Notes under the pieces: generated by a model
The model's database searches: none
Told to the model about the DNA's origin: nothing
Seen by the model: the letters and a program-made list of their open reading frames with translations, nothing else
From: VRUE01 sp963701265
GTDB taxonomy: Bacteria > Actinomycetota > Thermoleophilia > Solirubrobacterales > 70-9
Length of the DNA stretch: 64,000 bases
Direction of reading: 5' to 3'
NCBI GenBank assembly: GCA_963701265.1
Contig: OY969581.1
Coordinates: 682,001-746,000, forward strand
In this document: positions 8,109 to 16,044 of the stretch, one piece after another
Numbering within the stretch: the first letter of the stretch is position 1
Layout of the letters: the number at the start of each line of letters is the position of its first letter
Made by a program: the position numbers and the translations under genes

Positions 8109-9707
8109 GTGCTGAATGCATCCTGGGCCGGAGACCTGCAGGGGCTAACCCCGCTTATCGTGGCGATTTTGGCTGCAGTTGGGGTCTTCCATTTCAGGCG
8201 TGAGATCAAACAGGTTGCGCACCGGCTGACGAAGATCGAAGCAAGACGTAAGGACACCAGCCTTGTAGCGAGCATGGAAGACAGCGTGCCCGAGCAGCCG
8301 CCCGATGCGGCAGGGGTGCCTGCGGAGGAGAGCCCACAGCCTGACGAGTCGGAGGCGGACGCCATTTCTGCAACGAGTACCGGCGCCGCCGATGCGGATG
8401 ACCTCAGAGGAAGGATGGTCCGCGCTTACCTGGATGGGGATAAGAAAGAGGCCGATAGGCTCTCCGACGGGCTCGCATCGGTTGAGGCAGACCCCATACA
8501 ACTCCGTAGGGACCAAGTTCTCCGCCATTCAGCGGGCTTCATTGGAGGAATAGATCCCAATGGTTTGGATGAGCTCGAAAAACGCACCGGCGATCCAGAT
8601 ATTGGTTACTACGTGTACAGAATGATCGGTGCCTGTCTGACCGCGACCGAGAAGCCTGCCGAGGCGGTAGAGGCTCTCCAGAAGTCTCTGGAACTGTCGA
8701 ACCAGTTTGGGGAGAAAGTCAAGACCCTCGCCATGAAGGCCGAAGCCCTTATCAAGATCGGTGAGCAGGACCAAGCGGTCGAGGAGCTTGGCCAGATGCT
8801 TTACAAAGCGCCCGACGACAGGCGCGTTCTTGAGGAACTCTGGCACGCACTCGCTGGTGTCTACAAGAGCCAGGGAGAGTTGGAACTTCATGCGACCGCC
8901 GTTCACCGGGTTGCTGAGTTGGCTGGCAATAACGCATCTAAGTGGTTTCGGGCTGCCTTTGCATACTCCGAGGTAGAAGCTGACCACCTAACCATCCCGG
9001 TGGTTCAGTGCTACCGGATGTGTCTCTTTTTCGACTCCGACCACGAATACGCGAAAAACAATTTGGGCGTTCTACTTCAGCGTCAAAAAATGCCGATTCT
9101 CGCCGCTTCTCATTACGAAGCAGCGGCCAAACTTGGTAACACCCTTGCAATGGGAAACCTTGCGCAGAACTACCTCAGAGCGGGGTTCGTTGAGGACGCC
9201 GAGGCCCAGCTTAGACAGGCCGAAGAACGACCAAGTCAAGATGAGAAGGTCGCAAGCGTAAAGGCAGAAATTGCTTCGGACCGCTCTGATGAGAACAAGA
9301 GATTTGAGAGTCTTTCGGATGCTGGATCAAGAGCAGGCGAATTTCTAACCAGATATGTCCGGGCGAGGACCAAGCCCAGCGATGGGCTTAGCACCGAGTG
9401 GTTTCGAAATGAGCAGGCGATAGAGGTCGTCGTAAAAGGCGACGAGTTCCTGGCGGCGTGGTCTGTTGGCAGCTATCGCGGTGGCCGACGATTCAGAGGT
9501 ACACGCTGCGGGGCGGCTCTTGTTGGAGCGTTCGAAACGGAAGGCTCATCCGTTGTCGGTGGCGACCCGACTTGGAAGAACGACGGTCAGGGGTATGGAG
9601 TCATTTCGGATGACGGGCGGCAGATTGAATTGCTAAAGCTAGAGGCAGAGACCACGGAATATCTGCGCCTCTCCGCTGGGCCGCCGTTGCAGGGCGACGA
9701 AACGTAG
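8109..9707 (+). CDS. Membrane-anchored TPR-repeat protein of unknown function
   Basis: I do not recognise a named family. The 532-aa product has one N-terminal transmembrane segment (LTPLIVAILAAVGVFHF, about residues 13-29), a charged and acidic linker to about residue 100, then helical repeats from about 140 to 400 with TPR-like spacing (for example KPAEAVEALQKSLELSN, DQAVEELGQMLYKAPDD, AASHYEAAAKLGNTLAMGNLA). The C-terminal ~110 residues (YVRARTKPSDGLSTEWFR onward) look like a small beta-rich domain. Base composition and codon use are visibly more AT-rich than the neighbours, consistent with recent transfer. The start is GTG at 8109. It follows the MNT-HEPN module. Confidence 0.75.
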   Translation: MLNASWAGDLQGLTPLIVAILAAVGVFHFRREIKQVAHRLTKIEARRKDTSLVASMEDSVPEQPPDAAGVPAEESPQPDESEADAISATSTGAADADDLRGRMVRAYLDGDKKEADRLSDGLASVEADPIQLRRDQVLRHSAGFIGGIDPNGLDELEKRTGDPDIGYYVYRMIGACLTATEKPAEAVEALQKSLELSNQFGEKVKTLAMKAEALIKIGEQDQAVEELGQMLYKAPDDRRVLEELWHALAGVYKSQGELELHATAVHRVAELAGNNASKWFRAAFAYSEVEADHLTIPVVQCYRMCLFFDSDHEYAKNNLGVLLQRQKMPILAASHYEAAAKLGNTLAMGNLAQNYLRAGFVEDAEAQLRQAEERPSQDEKVASVKAEIASDRSDENKRFESLSDAGSRAGEFLTRYVRARTKPSDGLSTEWFRNEQAIEVVVKGDEFLAAWSVGSYRGGRRFRGTRCGAALVGAFETEGSSVVGGDPTWKNDGQGYGVISDDGRQIELLKLEAETTEYLRLSAGPPLQGDET

Positions 9708-10077
9708 ATACGAGAGCTGCCCCAGTTCAAGTCGCACTCAGTCACAGGGCGGTCCGCAAGCTGCTCTAGCAGCGTCCCAAGCCCCTATAAAGACCGCCTG
9801 GGGGCCAAGCCGCGCCGCCGGGGCAAGGCCACGGTAGCGCCATGTTGGCGCCTATGCTCGAGTTCTGCGACTTGGAGGAGACTTACGTCGGGCGAACAGC
9901 GAGCGCAAGCGGGCTCTCTAGCAATGTCTTCGCCCTACGACACGCTCCGCTGAGCGCCGTTCAAAAGAATCTGTTTTCGATTTCTTGACATCCACTCAAG
10001 TTTCTCTGAGAACTTGACGAACCCTGAATGTCGCAATTTTAAAATGTCTTCTGTCTGCGGCACTCAGAAAGGTTCAG
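9708..10077 (+). promoter_or_regulatory. 370-bp intergenic region with promoter elements and inverted repeats upstream of the SipW/TasA-like locus
   Basis: No gene is seen. A GCGCC-atgtt-GGCGC hairpin lies near 9835-9855. TTGACA occurs at 9985-9990 and TTGACG at 10014-10019. TTTAAA (10038-10043) or TAAAAT (10040-10045) is the best -10, at 18- or 20-bp spacing from TTGACG. TCAAGTT (9996-10002) and AACTTGA (10011-10017) form a 7-bp inverted repeat with 8-bp spacing directly over the -35 region, a plausible operator. AGAAAGG precedes the ATG at 10078. The final 130 bp is markedly AT-richer than the surrounding sequence. Confidence 0.55.
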
Positions 10078-10668
10078 ATGAGCAATCGAACGAAGGTCCT
10101 GCGCACGTTGGTGGTGCTTGGCATCGTCGCCTGCATCGCGGGCGCCGGTGTCTTCTCGGCGTTCTCTAGCCAGACGGACAACCCCGGGAACAGCGTCACC
10201 TCGGGCACCGTCGTGCTGTCCGACAACGACGCCGGCTCGGCGCTTTACACGCTGACCAACGCCAAACCCGGCGACAGCCAGGCGTCCTGCATCAAGGTCA
10301 CCTACTCGGGCTCGCTCGACTCCTCGGTGAGGATCTACACGCCGAGCACGGTGGGGGCTCTCGGCACCAGCGTTAACCTCAAAATCGAGCCGGGGACTCA
10401 GTCAACTTCCTCCTTCCCGAGCTGCAACACCTTCACGCCCGACGCCGGCGCTGCCCTCTATGAAGGCACGCTCTCCAGCTTCGCCTCCGAACACGGCAGC
10501 TTCGCCAACGGGATCGCCGACAACCCGGGCGCGGTTGCGACCAAATGGTCGACCGGCGACTCGGTCGTCTACCGGGTCACGGCAACACTTGCCGCCAACG
10601 CACCCGACTCGGCCCAGGGCCAGAGCACCGGCAGTCACATCATCCGCTGGGAGGCGCAGAACCAGTAG
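10078..10668 (+). CDS. Secreted SipW-dependent TasA/camelysin-like protein
   Basis: This 196-aa protein has a long hydrophobic N-terminal signal (VLRTLVVLGIVACIAGAG, about residues 9-26) followed by FSAFSSQTDNPGNSVTSGTV, which mirrors the start of TasA/CalY-family proteins that are processed by the ER-type signal peptidase SipW. The remainder is a secreted beta-rich domain with a PGDSQASCIKVTYSGS segment typical of the family. In Bacillus, TasA forms matrix fibres and camelysin is a surface protein; the role here is inferred. It heads a run with a SipW-like peptidase and two further similar proteins. Confidence 0.8.
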   Translation: MSNRTKVLRTLVVLGIVACIAGAGVFSAFSSQTDNPGNSVTSGTVVLSDNDAGSALYTLTNAKPGDSQASCIKVTYSGSLDSSVRIYTPSTVGALGTSVNLKIEPGTQSTSSFPSCNTFTPDAGAALYEGTLSSFASEHGSFANGIADNPGAVATKWSTGDSVVYRVTATLAANAPDSAQGQSTGSHIIRWEAQNQ

Positions 10669-10722
10669 GCCAAAGCGGCGCCACCTTCGCGACGGCGTCT
10701 TGCCACTGGATTGCGATTGCTG

Positions 10723-11265
10723 ATGCTCGAGCAGGCCTCCCCAACGATCCCTCGCCAGATCGTCAACGGCCTCGTCTGGGCCGTGGTCGTGGCGGCGGCA
10801 GCGCTGATCCTCGCGGTCGCGCTGCCGCTCGCCTTCGGCGCCCGTCCACACACGGTGCTGACCGGCAGCATGGAACCGACGATTGCGGCAGGCGACGTCG
10901 TGATCGATGCGCGCATCTCCCCCCTTGATGCGCGCATCGGTGACGTCGTCACCTTTCGCGACCCCGAAGACCAGAGCCGTTTGATCACGCACCGGGTGCA
11001 GCGGATCCGCCGCAGCGGCTCGCACCTGTGGTTCATCACCCAGGGCGACGCCAACAACACCACCGAGCGTTGGCGGATAGCCGTGGATGGCGAGCTCGGA
11101 CGCGTCGTCTACTCCCTCCCCTGGATCGGCCACGTCGCGGTGCTCGCCCACACACCGTGGGGGCTGGTGCTGTTGCTGGCGGTGCCGCTGTTGCTGCTCG
11201 CCGGCGACGAGCTGCTGCGGATCTGGCGCCCGCGAGACGGAAGGGCGATCGGTGAGCCGGGTTAG
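10723..11265 (+). CDS. sipW: Signal peptidase I, SipW/ER type
   Basis: This membrane serine protease removes signal peptides from secreted proteins. TGSMEPTIAAGDVV contains the catalytic Ser, and ITHRVQRI carries His in place of the usual bacterial Lys, the hallmark of ER/archaeal/SipW-type enzymes. There is one N-terminal transmembrane segment (WAVVVAAAALILAVALPLAF) and another near the C terminus (WGLVLLLAVPLLLLAG). The ATG at 10723 is chosen; a TTG at 10711 in the same frame is possible. Its placement between putative SipW substrates strongly suggests that it processes them. It overlaps the next gene by 14 bp. Confidence 0.88.
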   Translation: MLEQASPTIPRQIVNGLVWAVVVAAAALILAVALPLAFGARPHTVLTGSMEPTIAAGDVVIDARISPLDARIGDVVTFRDPEDQSRLITHRVQRIRRSGSHLWFITQGDANNTTERWRIAVDGELGRVVYSLPWIGHVAVLAHTPWGLVLLLAVPLLLLAGDELLRIWRPRDGRAIGEPG

Positions 11266-12265
11266 GCCGCTGCCGGTCGCCGTGCTTGCTGCCGCGATCG
11301 GGTTGGGTGCGATCACCCCCAGCTTCGCCTCCTTTGCCTCCCGGGCCGACAATCCAGGCAACAGCATCACCGCGGCAAGCGACTTCCGCCCGCCGCAGGT
11401 GACCGCGGTAGCGCTCGGCAAGGCCTCAGGAGGAGCTCCTGGATTCGTCAAGCCGGGGGGCAGCTACTTCGTCTACGCCAACGTCACCGCCGACACCGGC
11501 AACCCGGCGAGCGGGATCGCAACGGTGGCGGTCAACGCGGCCAACTTCACCAGCGGTGCGACGACGACCCCCCTGGTGGCCGGTTCCTACTCCGCCGGCG
11601 GCGTCTCCTACAGCTACCGCAGCGCCGCGCTCCTCGCCGGCGCGGCGCTGACACAGGGGAGCAAAGGCTTCACGGTCACGGCGGCTGACAAAGCGCTCAA
11701 CTCGGCCAGCCTCGCCGGCACCGCGACGGTCGACGGCACCGCGCCGGCCGGCGCCGACGTGCAGACCGCCAACGCGGGCACGAACGGCCTCGCCGAGGCA
11801 GGCGACTCACTGACCCTCACCTTCAGCGAGCCGGTCGAGCCGGCCTCGATCCTCGCCGGCTGGACCGGCACCTCGACCAGCGTCGTGGTGCGGATCAACG
11901 ACAACGGCCTGCTCGGCCTGCCCCTCGGCAATGACAGCGTGCAGATCTGGAACGCGGGCAACTCAACTCTGCTGCCGCTCGGGACGATCGACCTCGGGCG
12001 CAGCGACTACGTCGCCGGGCTGCTCGGCGGCACCATTCGCTTCGGCGCCAGCGGCACCGCTTCGACGATGTCGATGAGCGCCAACGCGGTGACCGTCGTC
12101 CTCGGCACCTACAACGCGACGGCGATCATCGACCCGACGCGGACTACCGCCGGTGGGGCGGGCACGGCGATCTGGACGCCGGCTGCGACTCCGTACGACC
12201 GGGCGGAAAACGTGATGTCGACGACGGCCGCGGCTGAGTCCGGTGCTGCCGACCGGGATTTCTGA
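11252..12265 (+). CDS. Secreted protein with SipW-type signal and Ig-like beta domains
   Basis: The open frame extends upstream inside sipW, but GTG at 11252 with GGAAGGG (11239-11245) is the sensible start, giving 337 aa. The N-terminal signal (PLPVAVLAAAIGLGAI) is followed by FASFASRADNPGNSITA, the same DNPGNS block as the protein at 10078, so this is probably a second substrate of the adjacent peptidase. The body contains two repetitive Ser/Thr/Gly-rich beta segments of the bacterial Ig-like type (VNAANFTSG..., ADVQTANAGTNG...LTLTFSEPV). No enzyme motif is seen; a surface or matrix role is inferred. Confidence 0.78.
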   Translation: MSRVRPLPVAVLAAAIGLGAITPSFASFASRADNPGNSITAASDFRPPQVTAVALGKASGGAPGFVKPGGSYFVYANVTADTGNPASGIATVAVNAANFTSGATTTPLVAGSYSAGGVSYSYRSAALLAGAALTQGSKGFTVTAADKALNSASLAGTATVDGTAPAGADVQTANAGTNGLAEAGDSLTLTFSEPVEPASILAGWTGTSTSVVVRINDNGLLGLPLGNDSVQIWNAGNSTLLPLGTIDLGRSDYVAGLLGGTIRFGASGTASTMSMSANAVTVVLGTYNATAIIDPTRTTAGGAGTAIWTPAATPYDRAENVMSTTAAAESGAADRDF

Positions 12266-12267
12266 CG

Positions 12268-13239
12268 ATGCGCGGCCTCGTGATCGTCGTCTTCCTTGGC
12301 CTCGTCGCTACAGCGGCGGCAGCGGTCACCGGCAACGGTGGCAACTACTGGGCTGCCCAGCCGGTCGCCACCGTAACCGCCGGCAGTTTCGACTTCGTGA
12401 ACTCCCGCGATGGCATGCCGATCTTCGAAGCAGGCGAAATTGGTCCGGGTGACACGGCCAGCGGCACGGTCGAGATCGCCAACGAGGGCGATGCGCCCGG
12501 TGAGTTGACCCTGAGGCAGCACGACGTAGTCGACACGCCTGGCGCAGGCGGCGGGCTGCTCTCGGATCGGATGTCGATGCGGATCCGGGACCTCAGCGAT
12601 CCCGCTCAACCCCGCTCCGTATACGACGGGGCGCTGGCACCGATGCCAGCGCTCCAGCTCGGGCCGCTCGGGCCCGGCCAGTCACGGGTCTACGAGTTCG
12701 TTGCCAGCCTTCCCGATCGCGGCACGCCCACCGGAGCGGTGGCCGGTGACAACGCCGTGCAGGCCGCGGCGGTCAGCGTCGGTTACTCCTGGACGGCGGC
12801 GGAAAGCGCGCCGGCCTCGGATCTCTCCCCTGACCCCGGCGCGTCTCCGGCGAGTGAGTCGAGCGATTCGCAGGGGGCCCTGCAGCTGGTGATCCTGCGG
12901 ATCCGCAAATCGATCCAGCACCGCCGCCTCGTCCTCTGGGTCTACTGCGGCCCGGGCACGTGTCCGGTCCTGGCTCGGCTCCGCTTCCGCTCGCGCGGGC
13001 CGGGGAGGTCGCATAGGGCCCTCGGTTCGCTGCACCGCCAGCGCAGCATCACGGGCACCGAGAAACTCGCTTTCAGGCTTTCGCCCCAGTTGCAACGCGC
13101 ACTGCTCTCGGCCGCGTCAGACGGTGGCAGGACGACAGTGGACGTCGTCCTGCGCAATCGCGGGCAGGCGCAGCTAACTGCTCGCGATGCGGCGCAACTT
13201 CGCCATCTCCACCCCGGCGCCCGGCCCGGGCGGCGGTAG
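12268..13239 (+). CDS. Secreted TasA-like domain protein with basic C-terminal region
   Basis: This 323-aa protein follows 2 bp after the previous stop. A hydrophobic N terminus (GLVIVVFLGLVATAAAAV) leads into YWAAQPVATVTAGSFDF and then EIGPGDTASGTVEIANEGD, a pattern shared with camelysin/TasA-type proteins. A Pro/Ser-rich linker (about residues 180-205) precedes a strongly basic C-terminal region (RIRKSIQHRRLVLWVYCG...) with two Cys in CGPGTCP. It is likely the third secreted component of the locus; attachment or polymerisation is speculative. Confidence 0.72.
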   Translation: MRGLVIVVFLGLVATAAAAVTGNGGNYWAAQPVATVTAGSFDFVNSRDGMPIFEAGEIGPGDTASGTVEIANEGDAPGELTLRQHDVVDTPGAGGGLLSDRMSMRIRDLSDPAQPRSVYDGALAPMPALQLGPLGPGQSRVYEFVASLPDRGTPTGAVAGDNAVQAAAVSVGYSWTAAESAPASDLSPDPGASPASESSDSQGALQLVILRIRKSIQHRRLVLWVYCGPGTCPVLARLRFRSRGPGRSHRALGSLHRQRSITGTEKLAFRLSPQLQRALLSAASDGGRTTVDVVLRNRGQAQLTARDAAQLRHLHPGARPGRR

Positions 13240-13259
13240 CCCTACGAATCGGAGGAACC

Positions 13260-14046
13260 ATGTACGCGACTGCTCGCTTGAAATCCGTTGCCCGCAGCTG
13301 GGGAGCACTCCTCTCGGCAGCAATCCTTCTGGGCATTCTCACTGGCGGCAGCTCAGCAATCGCCAAGCCACTGGCGAGCTCCAGCGCCGTGCACACGGTT
13401 CAAGCCTGCGCTGTGAAGGCGGGAAAACACCCGCGGGTCACTGCGGTTGGTCTCCGCCGGCAAGAGATGCAAGCGGAGTGAGCGACGGATCGTCTGGAGC
13501 GTGCTCGGCCCCTCCGGACCGCAGGGTGGGATGGGCGCCGCCGGCTCGCCGGGCGAAAAGGGTGCACAGGGGAATGGCGGCGCGGAAGGAGCGGTTGGGC
13601 CGGAAGGAAAAGCGGGTGCGCCCGGTGCGCCCGGTGCGGTCGACCTCTCGCTGAAAGAGCTGGTCGAAACGCAGGGCGAGGAGATCGAGACGCTGACCGA
13701 CAGCCTCGAGACGACGACATCGCTGCTGCAAGGCGTCACGCAGGGGCAGTTGACCTCGGCGGTAGAAGCCGGGGCCAAGCTCAACGGCATCACCGCGGGC
13801 GAGCTGAACGGAGCGATCACCAACGCCTCCAAGCTGAGTGCGATCACCACGGCGGAACTCAACAACGCGATCGCGACCATCCCGAAAGTGACGGCGCTCT
13901 GCACTCGCACCACGGCATTGACCAACCAGGCCAACTCGCTGCTGTCGGGGCTTGGCGGAATCAGCCTCGGCGGTCTCCTGCCGGTCGGGCTGGAGCTGAA
14001 ACTGCCCGCGCTGCCGGCGCCACTCGCTGCATTTGCCTGCCCGTAG
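13260..14046 (+). pseudogene. Secreted collagen-like protein gene interrupted by an apparent frameshift
   Basis: Two frames together make one typical protein. Frame one starts at ATG 13260 after GGAGGA and encodes a signal peptide (WGALLSAAILLGILTGG...) and VQACAVKAGK, then runs out of frame to a TGA at 13479-13481. From about 13423 the next frame reads NTRGSLRLVSAGKRCKRSER followed by about 15 collagen Gly-X-Y triplets (GPSGPQGGMGAAGSPGEKG...) and a C-terminal repetitive coiled segment (LNGITAGELNGAITNAS). The break lies at GGGAAAA (13421-13427); removing one base there joins both halves. It is either a real mutation, phase variation in the homopolymer, or a sequencing error. The downstream half alone (13447-14046) lacks a signal peptide. 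Confidence 0.75.
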
Positions 14047-14061
14047 GGTTAGGCTGGCTTC

Positions 14062-14328
14062 ATGGCGGTCAAGCTCCATCGCTGCTCGATCGAGTGGTTC
14101 AAGCTCGATGTCCACCCCTGCTGGAAAGTGCAGAAGGCGCTGGACGAGCAGGGAGTCGAGTACGAGGTGGTGACCGGGCCGGTGCGGCCCGGCAAGCGAA
14201 ACGATCTGGAGCACCTCTCCGGGCAGCGCAAGTACCCGGCGATCGAGTTCGAGGACGGCCGGGTCTACCGCGAGGAATCAAAGGACATGGCGGCGCGGAT
14301 CCGCGCCGGGAAGCTCTTCGACTCCTGA
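14062..14328 (+). CDS. Glutaredoxin/GST N-terminal-like thioredoxin-fold protein
   Basis: This 88-aa protein has the single-domain thioredoxin fold of the glutathione S-transferase N-terminus/glutaredoxin family: HPCWKVQKALDEQGVEYEVV has a lone active-site Cys at about residue 19, and RKYPAIEFEDG supplies the cis-Pro and beta-hairpin. A monothiol disulfide-exchange role is plausible, but the in vivo thiol partner (mycothiol or other) is unknown. TAGGCT (14050-14055) is 6 nt before the ATG, again a leaderless geometry. The next gene starts 2 bp after its stop. Confidence 0.8.
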   Translation: MAVKLHRCSIEWFKLDVHPCWKVQKALDEQGVEYEVVTGPVRPGKRNDLEHLSGQRKYPAIEFEDGRVYREESKDMAARIRAGKLFDS

Positions 14329-14330
14329 CG

Positions 14331-14969
14331 GTGTCCAAGCTCAAGTTTCAGATCTCGGTCTCCCTCGACGGCTTCGTAGCCGGACCGAATCCGAGCGAGG
14401 AGAATCCGCTCGGCGAAGGCGGCGAGCAGCTCCACGAGTGGGTGCTCAAGCTGGCCGCCTGGCGCAAGCCGCACGGGCGGGAGGGCGGCGAGACCAACGC
14501 CAGCTCACCCATCTTCGAAGCGGGGACGGCCAACGTCGGCGCGACGATCATGGGTCGCGACATGTTCGGCGGCGGCCCCGGCCCCTGGGGCGAGGATCCA
14601 TGGCAGGGCTGGTGGGGCGAGGACCCGCCCTTTCACCATCCGGTCTTCGTCCTGACCCACCACGAGCGCGAGCCGCTCGAGCTGGAGGGCGGCAACAGCT
14701 TCACCTTCGTCACCGACGGCATCGAGTCCGCGCTCGCTCAGGCCCAGCGGGCCGCGGGCGACAAGGACGTCGCGATCGGCGGCGGCGCCGACGCCATCCA
14801 GCAGTACCTGTCCGCCGGCCTGGTCGACGAGATGCTGCTCAACGTCGTGCCGGTCGTACTCGGTGGCGGGAGGCGACTGCTCGAGGGACTGGGCTCCGAT
14901 CTGGGCTTTGAGCAGGTCGAAGTGATCGAGGCGCCGGGCGTGGCGCACCTCCTCTACCGACGGGCCTAG
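14331..14969 (+). CDS. Dihydrofolate reductase family protein (RibD C-terminal domain)
   Basis: This is a 212-aa single-domain NADPH-dependent reductase-like protein. KFQISVSLDGFVAGPN is the family N terminus, ATIMGRDMFGGGP the nucleotide-binding turn, DVAIGGGADAIQQYL the second phosphate-binding glycine motif, and DEMLLNVVPVVLGGGRRL the C-terminal core. These stand-alone RibD-C proteins are common in actinobacteria, and their substrates are mostly unknown. The open frame reaches back into the preceding gene; GTG at 14331, just after the previous stop, is the likely start. Its stop overlaps the stop of the convergent phosphoesterase gene in the 4-nt palindrome CTAG. Confidence 0.87.
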   Translation: MSKLKFQISVSLDGFVAGPNPSEENPLGEGGEQLHEWVLKLAAWRKPHGREGGETNASSPIFEAGTANVGATIMGRDMFGGGPGPWGEDPWQGWWGEDPPFHHPVFVLTHHEREPLELEGGNSFTFVTDGIESALAQAQRAAGDKDVAIGGGADAIQQYLSAGLVDEMLLNVVPVVLGGGRRLLEGLGSDLGFEQVEVIEAPGVAHLLYRRA

Positions 14970-15562
14970 ACCTCGATCCAGGTCCCCTTCGGGCCGAGGT
15001 TGCGGACCGGCGAGTCGCCGACCCGGCTCTCGCAACCCCAGGACTCGTGAATGTGGCCGCAAACCGCTACGCGCGGCGCCTTCTCCTCGATTGTCCGCAA
15101 CAGCGCCGGGCTGCCGAAGTGGTCGCCGGAGCCGTTGGCGTCGCAATGTCCCTGCGGAGGCGAGTGAAGGACGAGCACCGCACCCTGCGGGCAGGACTCG
15201 AGCATCGTGGTGGCAGACTCGTCGTCGAGGTCGAAGCTCCAGTCCCACGGCGTGACCGGGATACCGGCGCCGAGGCCGTAGAACTCGATGTCATCGATCT
15301 CCGTGCCGTTGCCGTGCAGGACGGTGGCGGCGCTCCAGCTGGAAGCGGCCTCGCGCAGCGCCGCCTCGGTCTCGTTGTTGCCGGGCACGAGCACGGTCGG
15401 TGTCTCGATCGCCGCCAGGGCGTCGATCGTCTCGCCCAGGCCCTCGTGCACCGAGGCGAAGTCGCCGGCGCCGATCACCACGTCCGCTTCGGCCGACATC
15501 GCGACCAGCTCGGCCGCCTGGGAGAGGTCGCGGTGCAGGTCGCTGAAGGCGAGCAATTTCAT
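14966..15562 (-). CDS. Metallophosphoesterase (calcineurin-like)
   Basis: This 198-aa protein carries the calcineurin-like di-metal motif series: FSDLHRD (D-x-H), GAGDFAS (GD), PGNNETE (GNxE variant), LHSPPQGHCD (H) and CGHIHESWG (GHxH). It would hydrolyse a phosphomonoester or phosphodiester; related small proteins act on cyclic nucleotides or other diesters, but the substrate is not deducible. The start is ATG at 15562. It is transcribed away from the coiled-coil gene at 15688; the gap holds an inverted repeat CGTCTG-N12-CAGACG (15600-15623). Confidence 0.88.
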   Translation of the reverse strand: MKLLAFSDLHRDLSQAAELVAMSAEADVVIGAGDFASVHEGLGETIDALAAIETPTVLVPGNNETEAALREAASSWSAATVLHGNGTEIDDIEFYGLGAGIPVTPWDWSFDLDDESATTMLESCPQGAVLVLHSPPQGHCDANGSGDHFGSPALLRTIEEKAPRVAVCGHIHESWGCESRVGDSPVRNLGPKGTWIEV

Positions 15563-15687
15563 CGCTCGAAATCTAGCTGGCGCCGCTCGGGGTCGCCGGC
15601 GTCTGTAACATCGATTGCAGACGAAAAGTTTCGGACCTGTGACATTCAGCGCGCAACGGTTGCGGTTGACCGAGGCATGATGGAGGC

Positions 15688-16023
15688 ATGGAGGCGACGC
15701 GAGTGAACTGGACAGACGACCGGCTGGACAACCTGAGCAGTCGGATGGATGAACGCTTCGATGGTGTCAACGATCGCTTCGAGCGCGTCGACGAACGCTT
15801 CGATCGTGCGGACGAACGCTTTAGGCAGGTGGACGAACGCTTCGATCGGGTCGACGAACGACTCGACGAGGTAAGAAGGAACTTTGGGGAAATCAATCAA
15901 CGCTTCGACACGATGGAGGCCCGGATCGAGACGGTCGGAAATCGCCTGGACACAGTTCTGCTCGGATTGCTCTGCGTGGGGGGCGGACTCATTGCCGCAC
16001 TTGTGACCGCCGTTGCGACTTGA
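15688..16023 (+). CDS. Heptad-repeat coiled-coil protein with C-terminal membrane anchor
   Basis: The 111-aa product consists of a near-perfect heptad array (DERFDGVNDRFERVDERFDR..., about residues 18-65), less regular heptads to about 88, then a hydrophobic tail LLGLLCVGGGLIAALVTAV that should anchor it in the membrane. At DNA level the array is a set of about seven degenerate 21-bp tandem units (15743-15870). Proteins of this design are widespread and poorly understood; a tail-anchored scaffold is the most that can be said. The ATG at 15688 follows GGAGGC. Confidence 0.78.
   Translation: MEATRVNWTDDRLDNLSSRMDERFDGVNDRFERVDERFDRADERFRQVDERFDRVDERLDEVRRNFGEINQRFDTMEARIETVGNRLDTVLLGLLCVGGGLIAALVTAVAT
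15743..15870 (+). repeat. 21-bp degenerate tandem repeats encoding heptads
   Basis: Units of the form GACGAACGCTTCGATCGTGCG recur about every 21 bp, alternating the codon pairs GAC GAA CGC TTC. They lie inside the coiled-coil gene and preserve the frame, so unit gain or loss would change coil length by exact heptads. Confidence 0.7.
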
Positions 16024-16044
16024 TCGCAACGTAGTTCAGGCGCC

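Noticed and set aside
15743..15870. Regular repeats that could be mistaken for a CRISPR array
   Set aside because: Units are contiguous 21-bp heptad codons with no spacers and lie in an ORF. No CRISPR array or cas gene was seen in the window.
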